A stretch of DNA of 64,000 nt from Metellina segmentata. Lineage: Eukaryota; Arthropoda; Arachnida; Araneae; Tetragnathidae. Below are positions 20,960 to 32,763 of the stretch, piece after piece. Below the pieces are notes generated by a model that made no database searches, had not been told where the DNA came from, and saw only the letters and a program-made list of their open reading frames with translations. Where the stretch lies: the NCBI GenBank assembly GCA_947359465.1, contig OX375883.1, forward strand, positions 92,530,411-92,594,410, given 5' to 3'. Both the position numbers and the translations under genes were made by a program. Each line of letters starts with the position of its first letter. Within the stretch, counting starts at the first letter, position 1.

Positions 20960-21895
20960 TGTTCTATAGAATCTTTCCAGAGGATTTTATTCCAAGGAAA
21001 GAACCAAGCGAATCTCTTGTTTAAAGAATTATATTCATCACTAAGGAACTACTTAGCGAATTTCTTTGCCAAAGTACTCTATTTCAAGGGAAGTATTCGA
21101 ATCAAAAGAAAGTACTAGTAGTATATTTTTAAAGTATTCTATTCTAAAGAAAAGATCAAGTGAATCGCTGTCCAAAGTATTCTATTCTGTAAAAATGACA
21201 AATCAAATATTTATATAGGACTTTATTCTAAAGGAAGGACCAAGCGAAAATCTATCTCTTCTCCAAAAGATTCTATTCTATGGGATGGACCAAACGAATC
21301 TTCTCCAAAGGATTATATTCGAAGGAAATGAGTTACACTATCGTTCCAAAGTATTCTCTTCTCAGGAAAAGATAAATTAAATCTCCTTCCAAAGAATTTT
21401 ACTTTGTAGAAAGGGTCAATTGAATCTTTCAAAAGGATTTTATACTGACGGAATGACCAAACAAATCTTCACTAAAGGCTTCTATTCTAATTGATGGACC
21501 AAGCGAAACTTATCCAAATGATTCTATTCTAAGGAAAGGTTGACTGAATTTGCGGGTTTTTATGGTGAAAATGCCATGCCTTGACAAGCTGAACCAAACA
21601 CAAAACACAACATCAAATATGGACATACATATAGAAAAAAAGATTTAATAATACAAGTGAGAGAAATACACACATGACTGTATAAAAACCATTGAGAAAA
21701 GGACCAATCGAATCTTTCCAAAGTATTCCATTCTAAAGAAAGGAGTAAATAGATCTTTCCAAAGGATTATCTTTAGTAGAATGGGCCAATAAAATCTTTT
21801 CAAGTAATCATATTACAAGGAAATGACCAATCAAAATTTCCCAAAAGATTATATTCTAAGGAAACAAGCGATACAATTTTTTCAATGGATTATAT
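20960..21895. repeat. Degenerate minisatellite of about 44 bp
   Basis: About 18 diverged copies of a unit reading AATCTTTCCAAAGGATTCTA, TTCTAAGGAAAGGACCAAGCG. It is interrupted at about 21545-21695 by unrelated sequence. Copies differ at many positions, so the array is old. Confidence 0.8.
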
Positions 21896-22726
21896 CGCTA
21901 CCACCAAATCAAAGGCACAAATCTGCAAAAACGTGTTCAATGCTTAAAGCTTCAGGAAAAATCAAGTTACGATTCATAAGTTATTCTTTTCGCATGCATC
22001 TCGGCATTTCCACTAAGAATTAAGATTTGTGGCCTTATCTTAACCTAATACATTCACAGAATGGCATCGTTGGGGTGGTAGTAATGATATATCGTCGGCC
22101 AAAGTGTGAAACCACGCAAGTCCAAATAACTGGATTTCGGGTTATTCTGTCAACAAGCGCAGACAAATAATCTGCATCTGTCTAGTCAATTGTTAGTTTT
22201 TTCAACTAGATAATATATTTAACATTCTACTAGACTATTCACACTTTTGCCTACAATACATTAAGTTTAGTAACACGTTTTTTATGAAATAAGCATTATA
22301 TTACACCTCGTAACATTTTATGAATTACAGATTTTTCGATACCTGATATATTAAACTGACTTATTAGCTCTGGTAAGAGAGTCATAGTCTGGTAAAGGTA
22401 TGATTAGTGAATAGTTAACTATACGGTAACGCATGCAAAAATGTTTATTAACTCGCTATAATTAAAAGCGATGAATTAATTTAATTAGTAATGGGGAAAA
22501 TTCAAATTGTAAACCTTTATTTCAGTCGCTAATGTAATTATACCATTAAGGGAGAAATCATAGGAAATGTAAATGAGGTAAAGAAGACATTGCTGCTTTA
22601 ATTTGCATGTAAAAGCATACGTTATGTCAAAGCGTACTTCTTCAAAGTTATGAAATATACATATTTAAATAACGTACGTGGCACAGAAATCAACATTATT
22701 TGTTTGTTGTCAAATCGCAACAAACG
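21896..22726. other. AT-rich spacer
   Basis: No repeat or gene signature seen. Confidence 0.5.
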
Positions 22727-22728
22727 TA

Positions 22729-23299
22729 CACTACTTTACAATTATGGACCCGACAACAAGATCTGACGGTATAAGGGAAACAATACATGCTTTAATAGGG
22801 GTATGGTACCCCATGTGCTGTAATTGCACTACCAACCCATAAACAACTTCCTACCTACCAATTTTAACAAGGTTTTGGTACACAGTAATGGGTATTTGTG
22901 TCCATTCCTGCTGCAATAATGTCGCCAGCTCGGATGTAGATTTCGGACGTGGTTTCCTGGTCCGTAATCGTCGCTCTAACTCATCCCACAAATGTTTTAT
23001 GGGGTTTAGGTCGGGACTTTGAGCAGGCCAGGAAAGACGTTTTGCATCCTTACCTCGATACCACTGCTTGACAGAGGCTGCAACATGACATGGAGTGTTG
23101 TCCTGGAAGTAACATTCGTCCATTCCATAAAATTGCCAGAGCGCAGGAAGAACCTGATGGTCCAAAATGTTCATGTAGGTTCAATTGACCAGGAACAACA
23201 TGTAAAGGTCCCAGGCCACACCACGAAAAAACATCCCCAAGCAAGCAGTTGGATTTTATGCAAATCCGATGGTGTCCTGTCTATTATTGTAGGTTAGTG
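22729..23299 (-). mobile_element. Tc1-derived MITE (571 bp)
   Basis: The ends CACTACTTTACAATTAT and (right, inward) CACTAACCTACAATAATAG are flanked by TA at 22727-22728 and 23300-23301. The interior joins the 5' end directly to the C-terminal transposase region. The same arrangement occurs at 32764-33327 and, truncated, at 19040. Confidence 0.85.
22851..23174 (-). pseudogene. Tc1-like transposase C-terminal domain, catalytic Glu lost
   Basis: A 107-residue open frame. It reads NILDHQVLPALWQFYGMDE, then CYFQDNTPCHVAASVKQ (the second catalytic Asp lies in FQD), then SWPAQSPDLNPIKHLWDELE and a short tail ending NLVKIGR. In Tc1/mariner DD34E transposases the motif is NPIE; here the Glu is Lys, which should abolish catalysis. 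One residue is also missing compared with the FQDDNAPCH of the sister copy at 32.9 kb. The N-terminal two thirds are absent and the frame upstream is closed by a stop, so this is a passenger of a non-autonomous element. It is the longest uninterrupted transposase piece in the window except the LINE. Confidence 0.85.
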
Positions 23300-23334
23300 T
23301 ATATGAATCAGATAAACTCAGTCGTTACAGGTAG

Positions 23335-23755
23335 GAAGGTAATGTAATTTACGATGCCCTGGAGCAACAAAACCGGGCTATTGGCGACGGTCCGGAATCA
23401 ATCCCAAAGGTAAAGAAACCAGGACAACGCGAAATTTGTACTACTCTGTATGGTACAGGATTCATTGGCCATCGTTAAAGCTTTAAATATTCTTCTTTGA
23501 ACTGTGGTAGGTAGTTGAAATGAAGTCGGCACTGGAGCAACATCACTCGTAATTAGCGAAATTGCAGGCTCAATCCCGAAGGGAAATATCCGAGGCCGAC
23601 ACCTCATCATTTTGAACTACTCAGGTCAGATGATGAGGTCACACATGAGCTGGCAACTCGGTCACCAAATTACCACACCATACGAACTTGAAGACATATG
23701 AGGTCACGACAGATTTAACATGCACCAGCCGCCATGTACATGTCCGTTTATGATT
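23335..23755 (-). mobile_element. Diverged SINE copies, interrupted
   Basis: A 3' SINE part at 23335-23445 (GGCGACGGTCCGGAATCAAT) is followed by about 75 bp of unrelated sequence. A second minus-strand body runs 23520-23755 (CATCATTTTGAACTACTCAG, CACGACAGATTTAACATGCA). No clean duplications. Confidence 0.55.
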
Positions 23756-23760
23756 GGATC

Positions 23761-23976
23761 GGGACGCGGTAGCCCATTTGGAAGAGAAATGATTAGCAAC
23801 AGGAGAGTTGCTAGTTCGAAACGGTTCAACCAAATAGATCCGTGAACGTCGGGGTTAGTGCACGTTAAATCAGCCGTGGCTTAATATGTCCTCACATTGG
23901 CATGGTGTGGAAGTTTGTAAAGTTGAGTGTCAGCTCATGTGTTGACCTCGTCATCCGAATTTCAAAATTACGAGGT
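23761..23976 (+). mobile_element. SINE, head type B, 3'-truncated
   Basis: Head GGGACGCGGTAGCCCATTTG then GAAGAGAAATGATTAGCAAC and GTTGCTAGTTCGAAAC (B-box-like), followed by the common body up to AAAATTACGAGGTGTG. A clear example of head type B. Confidence 0.7.
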
Positions 23977-24081
23977 GTGTCTGGAATTTATAAGCAATTA
24001 AGATTATAGCTCAATTTATAAGCAATCAAGCTTATAGCTTAATATATTAGCAATAATTTAAGAAATGAATAAGCAATTAAG

Positions 24082-24086
<5 letters not shown>

Positions 24087-24138
<52 letters not shown>

Positions 24139-24139
24139 T
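24087..24139. repeat. (TA)n microsatellite
   Basis: About 50 bp of TA dinucleotide. Confidence 0.97.
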
Positions 24140-24149
24140 ATATATAGCT

Positions 24150-25550
24150 CAGTTTCTAGATAAAAAAATTCATACTGATGGAATTTTCCTTTTTACCAAT
24201 GTTACAACTAAAATAATAACTCAATTATAATTCTAGAAATCAAATAGTTTCTCTTGCTAAATATTTAGTTTGCCGTTTTGCTTTATTATATTACAGTTAA
24301 ATTAAATAAAGAAACTACTATTGGTTCATGATATTGGTAAAAATTATGATGATTGATTGAACGTGCTTTGAATCCTATTTTCCTGATTAAATTCCTTTTA
24401 AGGATCCCACTTTCATTTGCAAGTCATCTATAAGTAGAACAATCTTCATTATCCAAACGATTGAAGTGTAAATTTCTCAAACAAAATTACTCAGGAATAT
24501 TTACGTACTTCTTCATGAATAATTGAAACATTCTACATCAAAGAAAGTGCTAGAAATTAGCATTAACATTTTCTGGCAGCTACATTGTTGCTATGAGATC
24601 GCAGCAAGTTTTTTCTCAAAACTGAAGTCGGTTCTTTTTATAATTCACCCTCAGAACAATTTATCTCTCCAATCAAACGAAACGTGAAGAAAAAATGTAA
24701 TCATAAGGAAAGAATAACTGTAACTTTGATCGTTATTTCTTCTCTTTTATTCCCAGAGAGAAGTGTTACAGTTTGGAGTGGGATAAAAGCTGCGCTTTTG
24801 AAGTACTTCTTTGTTGAGGGATGGAAAAAATATCCACCTATTACTTGAAGCAAGATAAAAGAAATTCTATTTTTTTCCCGGTTTAACATCGAGATGTGAA
24901 AGTAAAGGAAATATTTACTTCCAGATTTCAGCAATTGATTTGCTTTGTTCTGGTGGGGAAGCGATGACCAGTAGTGTTTTTTTAGTACTTAAACAAGGCG
25001 GAAGTTTGGGTTTTTACGTTGGAACTATTTTTATAAGAAACTAGCAAAATACCCGACCTTACTCGGTTTGAATTCGTTTACTCTAGATTGAAGAGATAAC
25101 CAAAATATATAATGACTTACGTTTTTTGTAGAATAAAAATTTATTTTAACACCTTTCGCCATCTTTATATTTTCTACAACTTACTTTGGACACAAATCCT
25201 ACACATGCATATCCATTCATGTAATACATTTCACATACATCGCACAATTGCTGTATGACAAAGCTACAAAAAGACGAAAGGTGATACTAAGGTTAATACT
25301 ATAAAAGACGATTTATAGGAAGATTTGGAATTCCCTTTCTTAAGTTCTCTTCATGTGCAACTCAATTAATTAAAATTACGATTTACGGCGAGTGCTCTCG
25401 CACTCATAGTCAACAAAACAATATTTTTTTACTTGTGGCACTCTTGCCCCCGGTATGTGACATTGTGAAATTTTGCTATCTTCTCCTGTCATTACTACAA
25501 CGAATTTTTTAATGTTGGAAAAAGTTCTAGTTTGGATTTTGAAACATTAT
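24150..25550. other. AT-rich spacer
   Basis: No gene found. AAAATACCCGACCTTACTCG near 25046 resembles the start of the dispersed repeat at 47.9 and 56.7 kb but is too short to assign. The minus-strand frame 24701-24934 is incidental. Confidence 0.45.
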
Positions 25551-25551
25551 T

Positions 25552-25682
25552 ATTCTTTCAATAACGACATTATTCTTTTAATAAGGCATTATTCTTTAAA
25601 TAACGGCATTATTCTTTAAATAACGGCATTATTCTTTAAATAATGGCATTATTCTTTCAATAATGGCATAACTACACTTAAA
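25552..25682 (+). repeat. 20-bp tandem repeat, about 7 copies
   Basis: The unit GGCATTATTCTTTAAATAAC is repeated with few changes. Confidence 0.9.
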
Positions 25683-26359
25683 ATTTACTGAAAATTTATA
25701 CTAACTTACCTAACATTTTCAAGTCTAATACTTTGTGGTGCTGTTGGGTGTGATGAGAAGGAAAACACATTTATTACACATAATAAATATTTAAAACAGA
25801 AAACAGTAAAATAGAACAAAATAAAAGATGTCGGAAAAATTGTTCTAAAGATATTAATTTGTGATTCATTTTTATCTCTTGATCTCGCACAGTTGCCACA
25901 ATTTACAACTAAAAGTGCACGAAATTTAGAAATGTGAAATTAATTCAGAGCGAAAGAAACAGAAAATATCACTGCTCACGCGATCTTGTTCATTCTCGTT
26001 TCCTTGAAAAATATCGTCTGTCTCAAATATTCCAAAATCGTTTTCATTGCGCTAAGAACAAAAATAAGACTCGAAATAAATGAAGTATCAGAGCTGAAAT
26101 TTCATTAAAAAATATAATTTTTTGAAGAATAATTACTTTTTCAGCGGTACTGGTAAAACAATCGAAGTAATCGTAATATTCAATAGACATTCCAATTTTT
26201 CCAAAACTACCAAATTATGGTTGATTTGAGTATACTTACTCAGGTGTTTTAGCATGAAACTCATCTAAATATAACAATAAAGATATGTTTAATATTGCAT
26301 TCACTATATTAATAGATAATGTATAAAATAAAATAAAATTCAATCAAATATCTGGAATG

Positions 26360-26533
26360 CAATTCATGTGATGCCTACATAAACACACAAACACAAAATC
26401 GAACATAGAACAAAAAGACGGACAGACAGACTTTCGCAACCAATTCCACTCACTAAATCAAGATAAGTACTCACTGTATGCAAATTTCCATGAAAATATC
26501 TTAAACAGCGTGGACGTGTATAGGGCACAACAT

Positions 26534-26568
<35 letters not shown>

Positions 26569-26700
26569 CCAAACGAGAAAAAGGCGGATTCGGCATCAGA
26601 AGGGTCCAAAACGGATAGAAAACTTGAAATGGGTCGAAAATATTGAATGTACAAACAAACACTCCATTCTTATTTATATAGATATGTCATCATTTAGATA
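26360..26700 (+). repeat. Dispersed repeat with (GACA)n core
   Basis: TGCAAATTTCCATGAAAATA leads through CAACATACAGACAGACAGA to CTTGAAATGGGTCGAAAATA and a TTATATAGAT end. Related copies lie at 29280-29450 (+) and 32600-32765 (-). The layout is that of the 3' ends of many invertebrate LINEs or their non-coding derivatives, but no coding part is attached, so the class is open. Confidence 0.6.
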
Positions 26701-26984
26701 GGAAAATTGTTCGTTTTTCATGGAACTTTGAGCAGAATTGGATTGTTAACAATTTACTTCCATCTATTAACAAAAAAGCTACTTTGGGTTGGTTGATTTG
26801 GATTTTATGCGCAGGATACGCGAAAATCGATTAGCTGCGCGAAACGGTAGATAATAAAAAATTAAATAAAAAGAGATTTAAAACATAAGAATAACTACCA
26901 GATTTACATTGAATGGGTGGCAAAATATTCAAGTGTACAGCTTCAAAACAAATCAGAAAAATAGGAAATTGATCCAAAGTATGA

Positions 26985-27580
26985 TTTGAGATCTCCAGTG
27001 AAACTCAATGTTTTTGTTGGATCTAATCTGGGTTACTTTCGATTTGTTAAGTTATCAAATCTTGCAGTAGTTTTAGTTAAATTTAAAATTTCACTATTTC
27101 TTTGATAAATCAAATCTTGCTTTCCAGTTGTCCAGCATGTTTTGATAATTCAAGAATGTGCCTTTGAGAATGTGCCATCTAAAGAACGTGCCTTTGATTT
27201 GAGATGACCAGTGAAACTCAATGTTGTTGTAGGATCTAATCTGCATTTTTTTCCATTTGTTAAGTACTAGGGGTTATTAACTTACTGCTTAGTAAAGAAA
27301 TAGTGTTTTTTTCCATCATCAAATCTTGTAGTTTTAGTTAAATTTTATGTTTCACTATTTCTTTGATAAATCAAATCTTGCTTTTTTAGTTATCTAGCAT
27401 ATTTTGGTAACTCAAGAATGTTCCTTGAAAATGATTTGAGCCAGTGAAACTCAAGGTTTTTGTTGGATCTAATCTGAGTTATAATTTCCATTCGTTAAGT
27501 TATAAAATCTTTAGCTTAAATTTTATATTCCTCTGTTTCTTTGATAAATCAACTTACTTCTGTATGTCCTATGTTATACT
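26985..27580 (+). repeat. Three diverged tandem units of about 220 bp
   Basis: CAGTGAAACTCAATGTTTTT then GTTGGATCTAATCTG recurs near 26996, 27209 and 27446, each followed by TTTCTTTGATAAATCAAATC. The spacing varies (213 and 237) and the copies are diverged. Confidence 0.75.
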
Positions 27581-28612
27581 TTTAGAAGCTTAGGGATTTT
27601 AGTTTCGTTCACTAAAAAGCATGAAAAGGTAAATACGTATATTGATACATCACCAATATAATAGCAAAATACAGGATTAATAAAAAATGCTTTGATGTAA
27701 ATGTTTTAATGTTTGAATTATATTGTCTACGATGCTAATTATGCCACGGTGCTAACGAACATTTGGCTAACGGTGAAATATGCGGCTATCTGTGCAAAAG
27801 TGGCCTAACCTACAAAATACCGAAAATTTCACCTACCTTCTATTACGACCTTTTACTTTTTTTTAATGCAATGGTTTAAGTCTTCTCGAATTGCAAAATA
27901 ACTTATTATTGATCCCTGATAAATGATTTTCAAAATATTAAATCCTATTTTAGATAAATAAAAATATATAAAAATTGGTAACAAGAAAATTGCTTTTTCT
28001 CCATTGTGTTTATTAGTGGATTCGACCACTCTTGCTCTGTGGAATCGTATAACACTCACGCAACAACATAAAAGTAGTGTAACATGAATCTGACATACAT
28101 TGCTAAATAATGCGGCAAGAAGATAATGCATTTATTTACTATGATATGAATGAGGGCAAACTTTTAGTGAATTTAATTTTATTGTACGCGCGACTGTTAA
28201 TAGCGTATTTGCAAACATCGCTGTATCTTGTTGCATTTATTATGCATACGCACATTACGATATTGTGAATGTATTTTTTAATCATGAAAACTGTAACCAT
28301 GATATGAAATAGAAATAAGAATTAACAGCCACGCTCAAATTTAGATTGTTTAAGATATTACTAGACATGTAGTCTTTGGTCAAAATATTCTTTAGTAAAT
28401 ATATTTGTCGTGAGTAATCATCTCTAAAAATGAATTCATTAGTTTTTTTCATCTTTCTTCTCTCCGGAATGTGACGTCATTGAAGAAATGCGATGATTTT
28501 GCGATTTTTGATCGCTGACGTCACAAGCGTTTTTCGTCCAAATGCCTTTGGAACCATGCCATGGAGTCCGATTCTAGAGTGTTGTGATTTACGTCGTTGA
28601 TAATAACCACTT
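27581..28612. other. Unique-looking spacer
   Basis: No persuasive coding frame. Two TGACGTCA/GACGTCA motifs near 28470 and 28515 are noted; without a gene nearby they are not called regulatory. Confidence 0.4.
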
Positions 28613-28628
28613 CAAGGTCATCACGGCG

Positions 28629-28962
28629 ACCAACCGGTATAGTGGTTAAGGTGTTAAGTCTTTAGATCGGAAGGTTCCTGGTTCGATACCGGGTCCGGGC
28701 ATGGATGTTTGTAAATGTATGGTGTAGAGGCGGCTGGTGCACTTTAAATCTGTCGTGGTCGAAAGTTCTCACGTTGGGTTGGTGTGGAAGTTTTGAGAGT
28801 GGGGTGCCAACTCAGGTTTTGCTTCGTCATCTGACCGTGGTTCAAAATTACGAGGTGTTGTCGTCGGATCTTTCCCTTAAGGGACTGATCTCGGACCGTC
28901 GTCAATAACCTGCTGTGTTTCTCTAGTACGACGTTAATTAAAATTACCATTACCATTACCAT
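28629..28962 (+). mobile_element. tRNA-derived SINE, head type A, full length with 16-bp TSD
   Basis: The best reference copy. The head GACCAACCGGTATAGTGGTT contains the A box (TAGTGGTTAAGGTG) and a B box with one change (GGTTCGATACC against GGTTCGAATCC). The body includes GGCTGGTGCACTTTAAATC, CTCACGTTGGGTTGG, GACCGTGGTTCAAAATTACG and CCGTCGTCAATAA. The tail is GTTAATTAAA plus (ATTACC)n. It lies between duplications CAAGGTCATCACGGCG (28613-28628) and CAAGTTCATCACGGCG (28963-28978), with one mismatch. The head resembles tRNA-Asp/Glu. The open frame across it occurs in most copies and is not a gene. Confidence 0.95.
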
Positions 28963-29279
28963 CAAGTTCATCACGGCGTGTCTATAGAGTTCGTTTGCGA
29001 AGAAAAACAAATAGGAATACGTAGCAATCACCGCGGGTTGGCGAGCGTCAACAAGCAGTGGTCACACCTGAGCCCACGAAAAGAGCTGTCACGGTGCTGG
29101 TCGTGCAGTGGCTAGATTTGTATCCTGGATACACGTTTAATTTCAATTGCATCTTCATTAAGATATTGCCAACACTTTGGTGATGACGAAATCAAGATAG
29201 GGTCAGTATGGTATGATACTTAATACTTCCACAAGCACCAGAACGACACAAGAAATGAAGTGACTTAATTTAAAAGACA

Positions 29280-29450
29280 AACCGTACAGTCGTTTGGACA
29301 TAGTGCAGGAGCACACATCTGGACAGACAGACAGTCAGACACTAAACGCAGAAACCACTGATTCTGAATTAGAACAGAAACAGATAAATAACTTGAAATA
29401 GGGAGAAAATAATCGATGAGCAAACAATCCATTTTTGTTTGTATAGTTAA
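29280..29450 (+). repeat. Copy of the (GACA)n dispersed repeat
   Basis: TCGTTTGGACATAGTGCAGG, GGACAGACAGACAGTCAG, GCAGAAACCACTGATTCTG and AACTTGAAATAGGGAG match the minus-strand copy at 32600-32765 and, less well, 26360-26700. Confidence 0.65.
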
Positions 29451-29519
29451 TCAAAGTTTAAAAAAAAAATTGCTATTTTTGACGCAAAATTTTCATTTTG
29501 TAAGAATATTTTCGTAAAG

Positions 29520-31060
29520 TTATTTTATTTTGTGTAATCTATATATATATATATATAAGTTTAGCAAAATTACACACACTTTTTTACCGCCTTTGAAAGA
29601 TAATTTTAGCACGCGTAATCTTTCTTTCCTGATTTTATTATATAAAATCCTTGCCTCCAAAAGATTATTTTATCTCGTGTCATCTTTTGTTTGTGTATTT
29701 GTTAACGCGCAAGATATTAATAGTCTTTTGACACCATCAACTGGTTTGCGTCATCTCAAAATTTAACTTCAGTGACGTGTAATTAACACCGAACTCTTGG
29801 CACAAAACTGCTATCGGTTCCGATTACATATCACTTCTCTCCTTGAGGCCTTTTCACGACTAATTCAACTTTTGATGTTTCCAGAACTTGAAGCATATCC
29901 ACACGCGCCGAATCGATAAAGTTCAATTATATTCTATACTCGCAAATAGAAATCCAGACATTTAAACAAGCGTTCAACTCAGACGAAATTCCTGTGTATA
30001 TTTTATTTTCTACACTATTTATGTGCTATAAGCTTATTGATTTAGTTCTCCCTTAGTATTTTTTAAATATCTTCAATAAAATAATTTTATTTTGCACCGA
30101 GTTTTGCTTGTGCAAATCATCTTGATAACGCTACTGAATAAAATATTTATTTTTTTTACTCATAACTCTTCATACTTCTTTAGATATCTTACTTTACATA
30201 ATATTGGTTTTAATCCGATCCACTTATTTCGTATAATTCTTGCTGCTTTACATTGTTTTATTTAATATAATCTTTGTTTATTAAAACCCCTTTTTTCGTG
30301 TAACTCCTTTTGCTCTTTTATATAATCTTTGTGGAATTTCTGTTTAGTAAAATCGCTTTGTTTTTAATAGATTTTGATGAATTAAATTATTATTATATTT
30401 CTATTGTTTGTATTGTAAAATTAATCTTAAATCGCTTCATTTTCGTTTTGGAGAATTATTTCGATGCCGTTAACTTAGTAAGCATTGACAAAATAAAGAT
30501 TTTATTATCTAAACTATTTATGTTGTTTCAAATAATCTTTGTTATTCTTAAGATTCTATAATGTATGAGAAGTATCAATACAGAAAGAAGGTTTCATTAT
30601 TTTGAAATTAATCATTTTTCCATCACGTTTTAAAGCCTAACACTGCACAGCGAATTTAAAGAATGCTTTTATCGAAAATTGTTTTTCTTTAATAACTTGT
30701 ATCGAATAATTTTTAGTGTAAAATTATTATTTCATTTCATGATATTTGTTCTACGAACTCATTACTTTCTTGTACAAATTTTGATTAGTTATATTATTTT
30801 GTTTTGTATATATATTTTAATCAGTTTGTTTTGCATTAATTTTAATTCGTCAAATGTCTTCTATTTCGCATAATTTTTGCTTTCTTAAGCGATTGTGTTT
30901 TTTCGTATAATATTTGTATATGCAATAATAATTTTTTTTTTCTCGCGTAATCTTCGTTTCAAAAAATACTTCTAAACGGCCCTAATGTGTATCAAAGATA
31001 CTTGTTATTTTGCATCATCGTCTGTTCATGAAATATATTATCACCTGGAAAGAATTGAAA
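29520..31060 (+). repeat. AT-rich tract with a recurring TAATCTTTGTTT motif
   Basis: Very T-rich sequence in which variants of TTTCGTATAATCTTTGTTT recur at least a dozen times (for example 29528, 29611, 30225, 30262, 30295, 30320, 30530, 30870, 30903, 30948). A 29760-30000 segment also matches the repeat unit of 33.5-36.1 kb. Hydrophobic open frames at 30310 and 30679 follow from composition. Confidence 0.4.
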
Positions 31061-31129
31061 ATTCTAAAGAATAACATTAAAGTTTACTTGGAGGAAAGAG
31101 CAATTCAACTTAACATAACTGAAATGAAA

Positions 31130-31200
31130 TAGGTAGGTAGTTAATTTACGTCGTACTGAAGAAACACAATGGGTTATTGGTTACGGTCAGAAGTGGAACA
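31130..31200 (-). mobile_element. Short SINE 3' fragment
   Basis: TTAATTTACGTCGTACTGAA and AACACAATGGGTTATTGG match the tail end of the common SINE. Confidence 0.6.
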
Positions 31201-31514
31201 GGAATCATCAATAAAGAATAATCAAAGGTATATACAATAATCACTTGATGTTTTTATGACTGGCTACAAGAAGCTTCCAGAAAATTTAATGATGCCCTTT
31301 ACAAAAATACAAAATAAATATTTAAATTTAAAAGCAAAAAAAATGTAGGAAAACTATTTTCTACAATTATAGACAAATTTTATTTTTGAACCTGGTACTC
31401 TTCTATTTGTATTCCAGTCAGTTTGCTATTTATTTTCTGCGGAGAATCTATATATATTCTCTTACGTGGCACGCAAATTGAAAAAGGGAAAGATAACGAA
31501 AAAAGAATTGATGC

Positions 31515-31665
31515 AACGGTTAGTTATTTATGGCAATTAATAATTATTATTGCCATAAATTAATTATTAATTAATATTTTTAATAATTAAGTAATATTAT
31601 TATTGAGTAGTAATATTATTAATAATTAAGAAGAATAAAGATTAATTAATTATTAATAAAAAAGA
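31515..31665. repeat. AT-rich inverted repeat cluster
   Basis: ATTTATGGCAATTAATAAT pairs with ATTATTGCCATAAAT just downstream. It is followed by more self-complementary TTAATAATTAA runs. It could form hairpins. No transposon identity is assigned. Confidence 0.6.
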
Positions 31666-31669
31666 CGTT

Positions 31670-32599
31670 ATTTGTTATGGCGTTTTGGCAACATTATACG
31701 ATTGTTTGGTTACCACTAAGCCTCGCGCCTCGATTGAATTTTTAGCGTTATCGGATGAAAGTACATTGAAATTTTTTTTTTTTTAGTTGAGCTGTTGCAG
31801 CTTATAATAGAAATTAAAGAAAGCGGCTGATATTTTCAGGAGGAATTTTTAGAATTTTTTTTTTATTTAGGATTTTTCAATTATAGTTCAACAAGACGCT
31901 TGCGCTACAACTTTCGACAGCAAACTCTATAAAAAAGTGTAGGTGGCTCGAGTGCTTGTGAAATGTACACACAAAAAACTTGTTGGGTATTCAATTTCCA
32001 AAGTATCGCTCACATTTCGAGTCAAAATTTGCTCTAAGTTTTAATTTCAATTCTGATTCCAGAGTTACTGTTATAACTTTTCGGTAATACGAAAAAGTTA
32101 TGTTTGAAAAATATTTTTTTGCAATATATTATTTTGTAAGCAATCTCGTCTGCTACACATGTCTTCATTGACGCGAGCGTAGCGAGCATGTTCGCGCAGC
32201 AAACCAATGAGTTGGGGGTTGAACCTGGGGGATGGCGAGCGTAGAAGAGGGCGCGCCCCTTAGTTATATTCATTTTCTTACAATTTGCCAGTTTCTTCAA
32301 ATAGATAATGTTTCGTGTATAAATGATCCAAGTATTTAATATTCTTCAAAGGTGTTTTAATATTTTCTCAGTTGATTTTCTAAAGTCAACAACTGTGCTA
32401 ATCAGGCGGAGAGACACTTATGTGGGCACACCTCCCTTTAAAATAAATAAAAACACTAAATTTTTGTAATTTGCGAAATACTACATTCGTGTACTGTTAT
32501 AAATTCATTCTTTCGTAACATTGTTTTTTTTTTCCAAAGATAGTTTTCTTAGCATGATATCCTTCAGAAGGTTAAGCCATATTGACATGAATTCGTGTC
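31670..32599. other. Spacer without recognisable gene
   Basis: Mostly AT-rich, with a GC-richer patch at 32160-32265 (GACGCGAGCGTAGCGAGC). The minus-strand frame across it (32034-32300) is not recognisable. Confidence 0.45.
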
Positions 32600-32763
32600 G
32601 GAGAATTTTGCATAGAAAATAACAATTTTTATGAACATTGTTTAACTATATAAACAAAATTGGATTATCTGTTTTGGTTCTAATGCAAAATCAGTGGTTT
32701 CTGTGTCTGACTGTCCGTCTGTATGTATGTGCCCGTACTATGTCCAAACAACTGTAATGAATA
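32600..32763 (-). repeat. Copy of the (GACA)n dispersed repeat
   Basis: The reverse complement contains TTGTTTGGACATAGTACG, GACGGACAGTCAGACAC and AGAAACCACTGATTTTGC, matching 29280-29450. Confidence 0.65.

Noticed and set aside
26525..26570. (GACA)n run considered as a CRISPR-like or regulatory array
   Set aside because: A plain tetranucleotide microsatellite inside a dispersed repeat.
28705..28908. Recurrent 66-67-codon frames across SINE copies (also 50034, 51335, 61347)
   Set aside because: The same frame appears in every well-preserved SINE; it is a property of the repeat, not a gene.
30310..30873. Hydrophobic frames resembling small membrane proteins
   Set aside because: T-rich composition alone yields Phe/Leu/Ile frames; no start context, splice sites or homology noted.
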